From: Hofstenia miamia
Taxonomy: Eukaryota; Xenacoelomorpha; Acoela
DNA length: 64,000 nt
Direction of reading: 5' to 3'
Assembly (NCBI GenBank): GCA_004352715.1
Contig: SCFE01000004.1
Span: 3,234,642-3,298,641 of the forward strand
Below the pieces are notes generated by a model that searched no databases, had not been told where the DNA came from, and saw only the letters and a list, made by a program, of their open reading frames with translations. The position numbers and the translations under genes are program-made. Of the stretch, positions 45,590-58,117 are shown piece after piece. The stretch's first letter is position 1. The number at the start of each line of letters is the position of its first letter.

Positions 45590-47070
45590 GTATTTTTGCC
45601 ACAGAGATGTCATACTAGTCATACATTTATGCAGGAAAAAAATTTCACCGAAATTATTAGTTTGAAAAATATTTTTAATTGAACCTTTTAAATATGTTTT
45701 GTAACTTGTCTCAGTTGACCCTCGCCTCCAAAACACAACCTTGTTTGAATTTAGCTTTTTTCGCTTTCTCAAGCTCCATACTGACCATGCGTCTTATCTT
45801 ATAAACTCGAACTTCTACTCAACTAGGGGTAACTCATCGATCTATGAGTATATTTAACTTCAAAATCAAAATAATTATTTCTCATATAATATTTTGTATA
45901 TTGGCGATTTCATATTCACGCGTGTTTAGTTAACTCACTTGTCATTAACAATTTTAATGCAAATTTACAAATGCATTGAAAAACAAATAATTCATTTTGT
46001 CAAATGAATATGTGAAATTGACTCGAGAATGAAATTAAACATAAATAATTTATCATGATAGTTTCTCTTTTATGGTTTTGAAAACTTTTATATCTTCATG
46101 TGTCAATAGTTTTTCTACATTCTACCAATAACATAAGTTAACTGAAACTTGCAATATACAGGTAGATGTCAAGTTTTAATTAACTTGTGGACACTGTAAG
46201 AGAAGTAAAGCCTTTGTCACAATATTTCAAATTTCAATTTATATTGCAATTTATATATTTATTGATTTGAAAATATTAATAAGTGGTTATTTGAATTAAA
46301 ATCAGATGTCCCTTTTCAATATATTTTTTTTGCAAGAAGTGATTGTTAATTTAACTTTTGGATTATATAAAAAATAAATTAAATACAAAATAACTTTCTT
46401 CGCCTCCCACAGTATTCACATAAATAGAAGCAGAAGTGACAAAAAGAGCCTTGGTGTGTGAAGCTTCATTGTAAAGACCCAGGGAGAACACTAAGATCGC
46501 ATAAAAGCAGATTGAATTAGGTGTGGGTTTTCAATACGTTTTTTGGTTCAAATATGTGAAAAATTCAAATTTTTTACAAAAACTTTATACTACGTAGAAA
46601 AATAGTCTTTAATTTTGTCATAGAAATCAATGACATCTCCAAGCTTCAAGATGTCATATTTAATATTATTCATTCAGTCAGTCACTGCTTAAATCTTTCA
46701 CTTCGAAATTCGACTTCAGTCCACATCTCTCCTGTTTTTTTCTAATAAAATGTCAAAAATCTGGTGTAATTCCATGTAATTCAGTATAATAAAGTGTTTT
46801 TTTAAGAAAAAATTGATTTTCATTTTTTTGTGTCAAAACGACATTTTTTGAGAATTTCTGAAAATTCATGAAACGCAGTGAAAGGGTTAACATTGAAATA
46901 TATCTTAGAAAATTTTTATACTTTATTGACAGCTATTTTAACCCTTTTAGATTTATATATCTAAGGTGAGTCAACTAAGTCATTTTTTATCAAGCCTTGT
47001 TGAAAATCATATGTGAGACATATAAGTTAATTTTGATGGTAAAAAATATCTATAGAGTTGTACCTTAGTT
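45590..47070. other. AT-rich non-coding stretch
   Basis: No supported gene or element end. Confidence 0.4.
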
Positions 47071-48040
47071 TAAGATATAGTAACTGTGGGGAAAATGGGA
47101 CAGTACATTGAAATAGAACTCCAGTGTGAGGTATGTTTGTTGTGTGCTACCACAATTCATTTTGTCACAGATTGACGAGGTCTCCGAAAAAATATTTCAA
47201 GTTGCTTTATAAAACACATTTAATTTATTAAAAAAGAACGATAATTTGGAAATATGAGTTCACTTTTCGATCTTTTTGTCATTAGATAAGGAATGATGCA
47301 GGAGATTTTCTTTTAAAATGAAGTAGAAATACCCAGTGGGGCATTTAAAGTGCTACATTACACGCAATAATATGGCGTCTTGTAATTTATTATGGTAAAA
47401 TATCATATATTAGTTGTGCTATGAAAAAATGAATTTTTGCTTAAGATAGCATTATGTAGGTAGAATGGGGCATCTCAAAGGCAAAATTACTAAGATTAGT
47501 AGCACCAGCTATTACATGCCTGTATTATTTCTTGTTCTTAATTGATTATATATCTAAGGGCTTGTTTTAATTGCTTATTTTATGTTCCACTACAACTTTT
47601 AAGGAATGTACCATGTCGTTAAAACCATGCATTTTCTTATTTTCATAAATTTTTATTTTCTGAAAATATATGGAAAGATGTCTTATGCTAATGTTATTGT
47701 ATCAACCTCTTTAACATAGTATTTACCTGTCTTATTGTTTAATTTAACAGTTTTTACGAAATAGATGAAATACATTTAGCAATCCTTAGAATATTTCCAA
47801 CTTTGTGTAATTCCCATATTACCTTCATTTGTAGAGAAAATGGGACGATTGAATATAACACAGTAAATTCCAATTTGCAAAAACGTAAGGGAGTTATTAC
47901 AAAATTGTTTTATATTCTTTTTCCTTACACATATATGATTATTTGCTAAAAAAAATCAATGCAAAAAAACATTTTGTGGATTTTATTTAATGTTGAATTA
48001 TTACGTGTCCCATTTTCCCTACAGTTACCCTATGTAAGAT
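47071..48040. mobile_element. MITE-like element with matched ends and candidate 6-bp TSD
   Basis: Left end ATAGTAACTGTGGGGAAAA (47077) and right end read inward CATAGGGTAACTGTAGGG (48034) are inverted repeats that continue into AAAATGGGACA on both sides. TAAGAT flanks both (47071-47076, 48035-48040). Shorter related words (GAAAATGGGACG, GAATGGGGCATC) recur inside near 47457 and 47836. No transposase. Superfamily not assigned. Confidence 0.65.
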
Positions 48041-49340
48041 CTACTAAAATTGAAGAACGATGATAAGTCAATTTAGAGTGTTTACTATAAAAATGTATAT
48101 ATTAATTAATGCTTGAGAGAGTTTTAGGCTTTGAATTATTGAAATCCGTGTCATTAATAAATCAATTCAATACCAGTTTAAAATCGCTGGAGATTATCTG
48201 GAAAGTTTCTTTAATTTTTTCACATATCAGCAAATCAATGAATGCATTTTAATTCATTAAAAAATTACATAATAGAAGAGGTTCAAGTTCGTTACCTTGT
48301 AAACTTCCCTATTTTATTAACAAACTTTCTATCAAAGCTCTGATTTTTGAAGGAGTAGAGGACGGTGCATTGATTGTAAACATCATACATTGAATATAGA
48401 AAAGATTATAATTGAAGTGTGATGGATACATCTAAATTGAACACAAAAAGATAGTTGTTTACTACTGAATAAAAAATTATTAGATCAAATTCTAATGATA
48501 ATTTAGAAATAAATTGGTTGGCGAAATGTATAGTCATATTTACCACATTTATTTATTGCAATGAATCTGGTTGCTATTAACAGCAATGTTTACATATTTT
48601 AACTGTCCTGCAAAAAACGCATCTAAAACAACGATGCACTGAGTTTACAACACCATGTATTGAAGCTTTGATTCATTACTATCGCCATTTTTTAAGTTTC
48701 AGCTCGAAATTTGTTCACACGGGCATTCCTGGCATATTGTAGTGTGTACATATAGATAAACGATTTTGTGAAAATTGTAGATACCATTCCTAAAAGTTTG
48801 AATGACCTATCTAAGCGTAGATATTTGGTAAGGAAAATGGAATGTGGATAAAATGTTTAAATCAACATACGTTACTAAAAATATCCCTATTTTCAATCAT
48901 GGTCACAGCAAAACAAATAATACTACAGATGTTTACCCTACAAATAAAAAAGTAAATGGTTTACCTGAAATGAGGCGTCTAAGTAAATTCAATAGTACTA
49001 GTTTCTTTTAATAGTACATGGGATCATTACAAAATAAGGTCAAAAGCATTTCTACTAAAATAATTAAGAAGAAAGTCTTTACAACAACCTGATTCTTTGA
49101 CCTGTACAATGATTGATTGAAACTTTATATTCATAAACTCATCTTAGCTTTGCCATTCCCGATAATGCTCTGGTAGCAGTGCTTTTATTCAAGTTAAATC
49201 AAGAGAATAGTGTCCAGAATTTAAGTTGATGGATTTTGATATTGAAGTTCTATTGATTCAGATTAATTCTCATAAATCACCATGTGGAATAAATTGATGT
49301 ACATGTGCATACTGCGAAATTTATTATCCAGGTTGGACAC
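48041..49340. other. AT-rich non-coding stretch
   Basis: No supported gene or element end. Confidence 0.4.
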
Positions 49341-49505
49341 TTAGCCCTAAACAGCCTGGCCTCCTTTCAAAAGGGTGAATCGTTTTTCCACATTTACAAA
49401 GAATTTTCCCCAAGCCTAGTAGAAAATTTGTAAATATTGAGGCATTGACATGTTTATTTGGGAACGTGCTTGAATGCCTGTTGAAGATGTCTATTAACAC
49501 ATTCT
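49341..49505. mobile_element. Fragment of the piggyBac-type family seen at 58118-60146
   Basis: It begins TTAGCCCTAAACAGCCTGG, a decayed form of the left end TTAACCTTAAACAGCCTAG of the other element. It continues with ~140 bp matching its interior at about 59755-59905 (shared words CATTT.CAAAGAATTTTC.CCAAGCCTA). An end joined directly to an internal region indicates an internal deletion derivative. No right end was found. Confidence 0.6.
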
Positions 49506-50255
49506 CTACCTCGTCACTCATGTTCAAGTGTCACTTATATTTTTTTTCTAGAATATTAACCGTAGACAAAAATAATGACTTTCTTTACATATTTTGCTTA
49601 GAATCTGTTATCATTCATATATTGAAAAATAAAACCTTTTAGAAAGAAATGAAAAAATCCATATGACCAGTCCAAAACATTTCACATTTTTTTCTATATC
49701 TGGATGCATTGTAAGGCATATCTATTTGTTTCTGTTACTATTTTTGTAATTACTTAATTATCCACCAAAAGGATAAATACTTCAAGAGGAAAAATATTTG
49801 CTGATATTCTTCTTATGCTGCCTTTTCCAGTATATAATAGCAGTTCGATGTTGATACATAGTCTAGCAAAAGTTTATATTATTTGTGGGAAATTGAACTG
49901 TTTCGTTCTTCGCCTTCTTCGACAACTAAGTCGGCGAGATCTTGAAGGAGACAATGGCACACCTCAATGGGACAAAGTTGATTCACGGATTGAGCGCGAA
50001 AATGAAAGAGTAGGGCTCTCATGTATTACGGGTTATTCTCAGATTGTTGATATTATTAGTTTTTAAAATATAATCATTTAAAAAATTTTCAAGAACCACA
50101 AAAAATTTAGAAAATGATGGGGGTGTTTAATGACCTTCCATTTAGTGACAGCCATGTGAAAGAAGTCCTACAGTCGCTTGAAATTTATAATTTTGCATTA
50201 TCTTAGACCACTTAGATTTGGAGCAAGGATTTTTTTATCAGAAACAATCTGAATC
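49506..50255. other. Non-coding stretch
   Basis: The open frame at 49815-50066 resembles no known domain. Nothing else seen. Confidence 0.35.
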
Positions 50256-51402
50256 TTAAAAAAATTATGTTCCCAAAATGGGAACATTGGTCATTTTGGT
50301 GCACTAGTTATGTGGAAAAATGAAACAATTATTTTCCAAATATTACTGAAATTTTACAATACACATCAATAAAAACATGTTGATGAGTATTTAAACAACT
50401 TCTTCACATTTTACCAAAATTGGCAACTAAGTTGCTGAAAAAATGCTAAATTTATCTACCAAAGCAAATGTAAACCAAGGAAAGAGTTGTCACTCAAAAA
50501 CTAATACAACCGAAACTTTTTCCTTTGCGTGGAGTTGTTCATTACGTATTGCCATGTGCTGTCTTCTCCCACATTTTTTACATAGGATCCTAGTGTTTTT
50601 GGAGGAAATAACACATCGATCCTTCTTGCATGGCATTAAATAATGGTTGACTCCATCATTTCTTGCAGCAAGAGGTGGAAGAGCTAATGACACACCAAAA
50701 TAGACCTTTTTAACTTGATGCTTCACTAGTTTTTCAGCCACTGATATAAGGAAATCATGGGGCTTCCTTATCCTTGCAGGATAAATCTAATTGTAAGGTG
50801 CATACACAGCGACCACTGATTAATTGAGAGCGTGGGAAAATAAATTCCACCACCAGATTCTTGTGCATGGTTGAGGTCTGTATGAGAACAGTTGCCTGTA
50901 ACAAAGATCTATACCTCCCATTCCTTGGTTGTACATGCATATAACTCAAAGCTGAGTTACATTTTTTATTTAATTTTTCACGCGTCTTTCCGTGTTGTGC
51001 AATAGAGTTTCCCATAGTAATTACTCGCAACTGCAAAAGCGCAGCTATCATTCAACTTTACACAACCCATTTATCAGCAAAGCATCCAAACTTTAGGCAT
51101 ATTTTTAATAAATTTTCTGGTGTTATAGAGTCCTCTTTAGTAAACCATAGACTCATCAACACTCATGAACTCACCAAATGCACCAAGTTCAACCTTAGAA
51201 ACATTGCACGACATCAAATTTTCGTTGTAAACCACAAGTAGAAATTTTTTAATACTTTGAATCATTCTCTGCACATTGCCTTAGGGAAAGAATACATTGT
51301 TTGTTAGCTAGATTGGAAGGAATAGGTATGAACACGTTGCAGAAATGATGCAAATTTTAGTAACCGAAGTGACGTTCCCATTTTGGGAACATCAAATTTT
51401 AA
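50256..51402 (-). mobile_element. piggyBac-type element with TTAA and palindromic ends
   Basis: TTAA at 50256-50259 and 51399-51402 frame the element. Next to each, 8-9 bp inside, lies the palindrome-like block GTTCCCAAAATGGGAAC, at 50269-50285 and, inverted, at 51374-51390. Reading inward, both ends share TTAAAA...ATGTTCCC. A transposase relic fills the centre. At 1.15 kb it is about half the usual length, so the 5' half of the gene is missing. A third copy of the 17-mer at 51677-51693 also follows a TTAA and may be an end of another copy. Confidence 0.72.
50490..51330 (-). pseudogene. piggyBac-type transposase relic
   Basis: On the minus strand GEFMSVDESMVY (about 51145-51180) is the block around a catalytic aspartate. 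AVASNYYGK near 51005-51030 follows, then YNQGMGGIDLCYRQLF (about 50885-50933), then the WWWNLFSHALN block near 50825-50858, both hallmarks of the DDE_Tnp_1_7 fold. Past two in-frame stops the same frame leads to a cysteine-rich C-terminus, CKKDRCV...CKKCGRRQH, near 50555-50640. Frames change upstream of 50940. The N-terminal half is absent. The intact protein would cut and paste at TTAA. Confidence 0.82.
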
Positions 51403-51500
51403 TTACTTTTTTAGGAGATTAAGCTACATGTTTCCCTTTGTTATTTGAACATATGTAGCAGCACAACTAATAGAAAAATATTGAAGTGCTTCATTTGAAN

Positions 51501-51501
<1 letters not shown>

Positions 51502-51531
<30 letters not shown>
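51502..51531. repeat. (TA)n microsatellite at a contig join
   Basis: Begins next to the single N at 51500. Confidence 0.95.
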
Positions 51532-51534
<3 letters not shown>

Positions 51535-52094
51535 TCTCAAATGTACATTTCTGCACTTTTTTTAAAATCATTTAAAAATGCAAAAAAAATTTTCAAACAT
51601 TTGTTGAAATATGCTTATTACGCCTTTCATTATGAAAATTTATCGAAATTCATGAATTTAATTCAATTTTAATCATGTTCCCAAAATGGGAACGTTGAAC
51701 ACTAAAATATTTTTTGGTGTTGATTTCAACCTGTTGTCCGAATCGCAAATTCGAAAATACACAAATAGTAAATTTTCCAACTTTTGGAAATATGTATAAA
51801 ATTTTTGCTTGTAGTCCGCATCTCTATGAGATCAATTGGAGAACGTCATCGTTTTTTCAAATATTTATTAATAATTTTACTTCTAATAGTCCACATATTA
51901 TCAGATATAAAAATCAACTCAAAACAGTAACNCGCAGAAATTTTCAAACATAGCTTTCCAATATCTTTATCCCCCCCCCCCTAATCATGGTTCAATGAAA
52001 AATTATTCACCCAAAAAAACAGCATCAACATGCTTTACAATGTGGAAGTATATTGCATAGATTGAAAAATTACATAAATCGTGTTTTTACTATC
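51532..52094. other. Non-coding stretch with a third piggyBac-type end
   Basis: TTAA (51669-51672) is followed by ATGTTCCC and the 17-mer at 51677-51693. A C12-type run lies near 51971-51982, and a single N at 51932. Confidence 0.45.
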
Positions 52095-52560
52095 TTCTCT
52101 CTAACTTTTATAGAAACTGTTTGAAAGATTTGGAATCTAATACAAAGCCTGACTTGTGGAGCATTATCAGAAATATGTCAGGTGTTTGCTGGAAATATAA
52201 CTTTAGATGATCAATTAGGTAGTCCTGACAGTAACATCTTAGCCGAATGTTAACAAACTAGCTTCTATTACTTTAAAGTACAAATCTGATCATCATGATA
52301 TGCTTGATTATGCCTTAATGATAATGAAGAATCTTTATTAACAACTGAATATAGGATTATTCTAAAAATTGATATACCAAGCACTTATAATACTAATGGT
52401 CCAGATATATATATACCAAATATATACCAAATCGGAACTAGCAAATCCTAATTTTTGTTCTCTTGTGATGCTACTCCACTTGCTTATCAGCTGTAAGATT
52501 ATTGAAATGACTCTCCCATACGGGACGTATGTAATTGGACATCAACCAACATAAGCCAAT
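52095..52560 (+). mobile_element. Possible LINE relic
   Basis: NFYRNCLKDLESNTKPDLW followed by SIIRNMSG (about 52105-52185) resembles the linker between LINE endonuclease and RT. ILKIDIPSTYNTNGPDIY near 52355-52410 resembles the GPDGIPN region before RT motif 1. Evidence is short and decayed. Confidence 0.35.
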
Positions 52561-55500
52561 ATTCGGATTGTTCAAGTTTAAAAATGGATTTTTGTTTGTC
52601 AATGCTATATTAATCAAGTGCAGAGTGGGGGTATTCTTCAAGCAATGCTAAAATGATCAATAGAGAATTTAATATCCTCTCCAACATTTACATTCAATTA
52701 AAAATTCACGACTTGAAATATAAAAAAAGCGAGTTTACTCCCTTCAAACTGTTATTTCAATATCTTGAATTAGAGTTTTGAAGAAATAGTTGTTAAAACA
52801 GTGTTAATCTTAAGATAACTAGTGAAAATGCGCAAAATTAAGTGCATTTATAAGTGCACTGTTAGTTTAGACCAAACTGTACTATCACTAATTTTTGGCT
52901 GGTGATAAAAACTAAAATAATTTTCAAAATTTTAGTTTTAAATGCTAAGCTGAAAAGCATGCAGAAATAAAAATAGAGAAAGTAAAAATCTGCAACTGCA
53001 AATGCTTGTTCTATATACAGGCAAGATTTCTTCAAAATGATTCAAATGTAAAATTACCAGCGTTCAGCTGTTATGTTTAGCAAGAATAATCATATTATGA
53101 ATAACATTATTGTATCAATAAAAATGTAACATCGATCAATAGTAAATGGAAATTAAGAAATGCATTTATTGTCGATTAACAAGATTTACAATAACTTCCT
53201 GCAATAATTATGTAACAGGATGAAGTTCTAGAAATTGGTTAGCATGTTCAGCTCACCGGGTTTTACAGTTTACATATTTACTTATATTACTGGTATTTAC
53301 TTCATGAGAACAATTCATGAACTAAATTTATGTACATGAAAACTATATTGTGTTTCTATATGGTTATGCATTTTGCAGTAATTTAAGGGATCATGAAACC
53401 TGAAAAATTTCTGCTCTAACTCTATAATATTGTATAAGAATTTTTCATTTATTTTTTGGTGACCAAATTTTTTCATAAAATTGGCATTTTTTATGCTATT
53501 TCAATTCATGTGAATAAATTAAGATAGAAGAAATTGTATTGGTCGAAGTTTAATCAAGTGATTAATAGGTCTAATTGTAATTTAGAGAAGTATTTTGGCA
53601 ATGTTTGCATTTCCCTTCTAAATATAGACAATGATTGAGAAAAATTCTTTAGATATGCATCTGCAATTACAAAATATAAACATTTAGGATCAAATTGTTT
53701 CATAAATTTGTATGTAATGTCTTTTCTTTAATAAATTATGAATTTTACACTTGAAATACAATTTTTTAATGCAGATTTAGAACCTTCAGTTGCATATCTG
53801 CCAAATATCTTTATTGAATATTCATAAAATTCAATTAAAACTTTATTTATTCCAAATGTTCATCACTTTAATTGTTCAAAGAAAATGAATTAGTTTCATA
53901 TATGCAGGCACAGTGCTAATGTTTTGAATGGGGACGGTTCATTTTTTCTAATGTTATAAAACGATTAGGCCTATCTTTGCAAGTTATACAAAATCTATCG
54001 ATATCTTGCAAAAATGCAATGATTTGAGGTTCTATACAAAACTTTAAGGTTGATATATTCAGGGGAGAGCAGAAGTATTTTTTGAGCCACTAAAAATATT
54101 AGCATAATACATTACATATGTTTAGATAATTTTTGAAAAAAAGGAGAGCAGAACGTTCCTTCGGCTAAAAACGGCACCTGTATAACTTTGGGTTTACTTT
54201 GTCGAGATTCATAAAGTTTGCAATGAAGTCGACTTTGAGGTTCTCAAACTTAAATGCAGTATTCAATACAATTTGAGTTGTGTTTCTAGGATTGTAAAAC
54301 CATTTTTTGACGTCTTGTTAAAGCTATAAGTAATAAAGAGCGCTAAAAAAATAATTTAATTCACTAAATGTGGTCAATTTATATTTTGGAATTTTAAGTT
54401 TTTAGGGGGGGGGGACTTGTACCGCCATGCCCCCTCCCTCTCATGCTCCGCCATCCCCAATAAGCTTTAAAAGGTGGTGCGTTTGAAATAAGTTTGATAA
54501 ATTTTTTAAATGTACGCACACTTCACAAATATTTTGTAGAACAGAATCATATCAGTACTTAGTTGATCGGTGAATTATTTATATATCATAACGCTTCAAA
54601 AATTATGGATTTATTCTTTATTAACTTTATAATTTGTGAGCATTGATTTTCCTTTCAGGAATTGAGAAAATTTACACTCAATATTTGTTTAATGTTTATA
54701 GAACCTATTCACTCAAATGCAAACAATAGTATGTAACACTTTCAATTGATTTAAATTCTGATAACAGACGTTCAATGTGCATGATTCACACACACGTATG
54801 TGATTCATGTTGGCAGATGTTTAGCAACTTCAAATTTCTTTAGTACGAATTAATTTTACATCTCCATGAAGAAATGACTAGCATTTGTAAGTTAGAAGTA
54901 GGGCTACCATTATTTTAATATTAACATTAAAATGTACTCCCTTACTATACACACAACATTAAATTGTTCATTGTAATTTAATGGGGCTTGACAGGGGTAA
55001 AAATCTGGGGGCTTGAAGTCCAAAAATATTTTTTATGCGAGAGAGTAAATAATTAGACATCATTAACCTAAAAAATTTTTGGAATTTCATTATTTTTTAT
55101 AATTTATTGAAAAAGATTTTAAGTACTCATAACTAATGAGTTCACCACAAGATAGGGACGTTGCTCGATTTCTTCAACCCTGATGCTTTGGCGTCAATAC
55201 CTTCTGACTCAACTGGTTTGGGAATCCTATCTATACATATAAGGAAACAATTAAAGTGCAGCGTTCCTCCCATGTGCTCTAAACCTTAAAATTATACGAA
55301 TGTTAGGTGTGAAGTGTATTTAAGTCTTTCTTGAAAAATTGAAATTTTCAACAACAAAAAATAGTCGATCCTTTCGAGTACTTCAGCTACAGGAATATGC
55401 CTTAGTATAAATTATCGAAAATATGTTTGTGCATATTCACAAATAGATGTGCAAATGGCTCACGAATTCCAAATTCCCAATAGGCCTGGAGAAGTTTCTT

Positions 55501-58117
55501 TGAAAATGTGTAAAATGACATCAGGTTGTTTTAGATTAAATTACCCATGAATTTTTTTATAAATATGAAAAGCAACACAATAAAGAAGTGCCTTCTCTTT
55601 CATTTACGTTTTGAAATTATGCTCTGCCATAGCCGTTTTTGGTCCCATGATCACTGACTTTGCGCAAAACGATCCTTTATTGGGCTTGAACAGTCAAACT
55701 ATTGAAAGAAATGTTTGAGGTTAGCTGATATCCCATGGAATTAAAAAATCATGATTGTCTGGGCTTAACTATAGGGAATAATTTTAATGAATTTTAAGAA
55801 ATCTGAATTTTCATTAGAAAATAATTTGTGCTTTCAAATACCTCAGGTAATGCAATTTTGTACAAATTTTCACCATTTCATTGGTGCACACTCACCAACA
55901 ATTTGCAAATTTGGAGTAAAGCGTTTTAAAGTTTGAAAAAACTACTTATTCTTTTAAAAAGCCCACTGACTCTTTAAGGATAATCACTAAGTTGCATTCT
56001 TGATAAATGCTTAAGGTTTGCTTAGACTAGTAAATTTTCTCAGTCACGAAAGTTTCTTTTTTATCTAACACAATTTACAAATTTAATGTTTCTTTAAAAA
56101 ATAGTTTGTTGTTCAAGCTACTAGTAACCAGTTAAACTTCAATTTAATAATACATAAAATATGAGCGCAACAGTCCAAACAAGAATTGATGTTTTTGTAC
56201 CAAATCACGTTTCATGAAACACGATTTCTCGCAGAGTCTTGCAAAAAATTCTGCTTGCAGCATTATACAAAATTTGCATGAATGTTATACGTTTTGAAAA
56301 ATTCAAAAAAAGAAAAATATTTGTAAATAATGACCTATAACTTTCTGCAACAGTTGTCATGAGTAAAAATATTACCCAATTCAAGAAAGCTTAAAAATTC
56401 GTACATCCTAAAATATTGTTGGTTCGACGTTGGTTATTATTCAAGATTGAAGTTTTAGCTTTTTTCAGTTAATGACTCATCTTTAAGGTCAGGCTCCCTT
56501 TCAGAAGAAAACTGAATTGCTGTCTGCCTCGCTCAAATTTGAAAGAATGTAATACACTTGTGATTTGATTGTGAAAAATTTTTTGTTTGCAAAATTTATA
56601 TTATTTTGGAAAAACATCGTCAACATTTATTGGTCGTTGCTGGCTTTGCTGAAATTCCTTAAAATTTCAGTAAAATGTCTGTTTTCAAATACCATTTTCT
56701 TAGTTATAAAAAGAAATTTTAAAGCATTTTATTTATTGCTAGCTTAGATATATGAAATTTCAGCAAATTATTGCTCCAAAATCTCATTTGTGAATTATTA
56801 AGTGTCAGTACAAGTTATTTAATAAAAGAGTCGTTTCTGAATTGATAAACAATTTTCTTAAGACTTCTCAAAATTGAGTTGAGATTTTCATTATTTTTTT
56901 TAATAGATTTTATTTCTTTGGTTAGAACAAATTAATCTTTTGTAATTTGTTTTAATCTCTGAAGATAAGAAGCAATGTATTTATGATTTGTAGCAAAAAA
57001 TAACTAAGCCTCTGAAAAAATTTTATACATATTATTCTTAGGATGGCATTTTTTAAAACACATATTTAAAAAACCTGAAAAAACGTGTTTGAAACACACA
57101 ATAAAGAACATTTGTAATTTTTTGTTTTTATTTGTCATAATTGATAAATTTATTTTTTTATTTTATTATGTTTTTTACGGCGCAATTGTGAAATAACTAG
57201 CAACATTGGTAGTTTTCAGATTTGTGCGGCGGTTTCAGATGATGCCTGTTGCAACGAATAAGTCTTTTGTTGGGGCTTGGCAAAAAATCTCATAAAAATA
57301 GAGTGATAATCAGTTTCAGCTGGATTAGAGTTTCCACATTCGGGATGAGCTACGGCACTTTTAAGCCTGGTGTTGAAAAGGTAGAAAAACCTTGCACTTT
57401 TCTATCGATAAATGAACACAATCCTGAGTCAATGCACTAGGCAGACGAATAATTCCTATTTCTTACGATTATGAGTATTTTCAGAAAATAAAAAACATAA
57501 AAGCAAAAAACAATTTTTTAAAATTTAATCATGTCTTTGTTTTTGGCAATAAAAATCACTTTTGGCCATCTCTGTATACTTAATTGTTAGATTTATTAGA
57601 ATATTTACAAATTTGCTTCCTTTAAAATTGGTAGAGCTTGTTTACCAAATGTTAAAATTTTAGTTTTAAGTAATCGATTAGTGCAATTTGAAAAAGACTA
57701 ATATAATAAAAACTTATTTTGTTCAAAGAACCTGAAAACATCCACTGAAAATATACCATAATTTCTATAGGGGATGCTTGATAATTTAACAAAATATTAT
57801 TTCCATTGACAGCAAAAATTGGATTACACTACCAATCTCATGAAGTGGGTAAACCAGTGAATTATTGATGTCTTATTTATATTACGCTATTAAGGCCAAG
57901 TGTTCTTGTAACATACTGCTTCACCAACATTGGCCCTTTTGGTCAGTTATGCAGCACAAAAATCAATTTCTCAGAGCACTTCGTTGAAAGTGGGAAATCC
58001 AACTTTTTTCAAATTTATATTTGCTTTTTGAAATTGATTAAAATTTTCAGCCCCAAAAAATCGAACACATTTCTATTATTCCAAAATAAAAATTGTAAAA
58101 ATATGCAGTTTTGAAAC
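52561..58117. other. Long AT-rich non-coding stretch
   Basis: No supported gene. G-run patches at 54404-54413 and around 54980-55010 look like hAT-style element scraps. Many short open frames are compositional. Confidence 0.4.
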
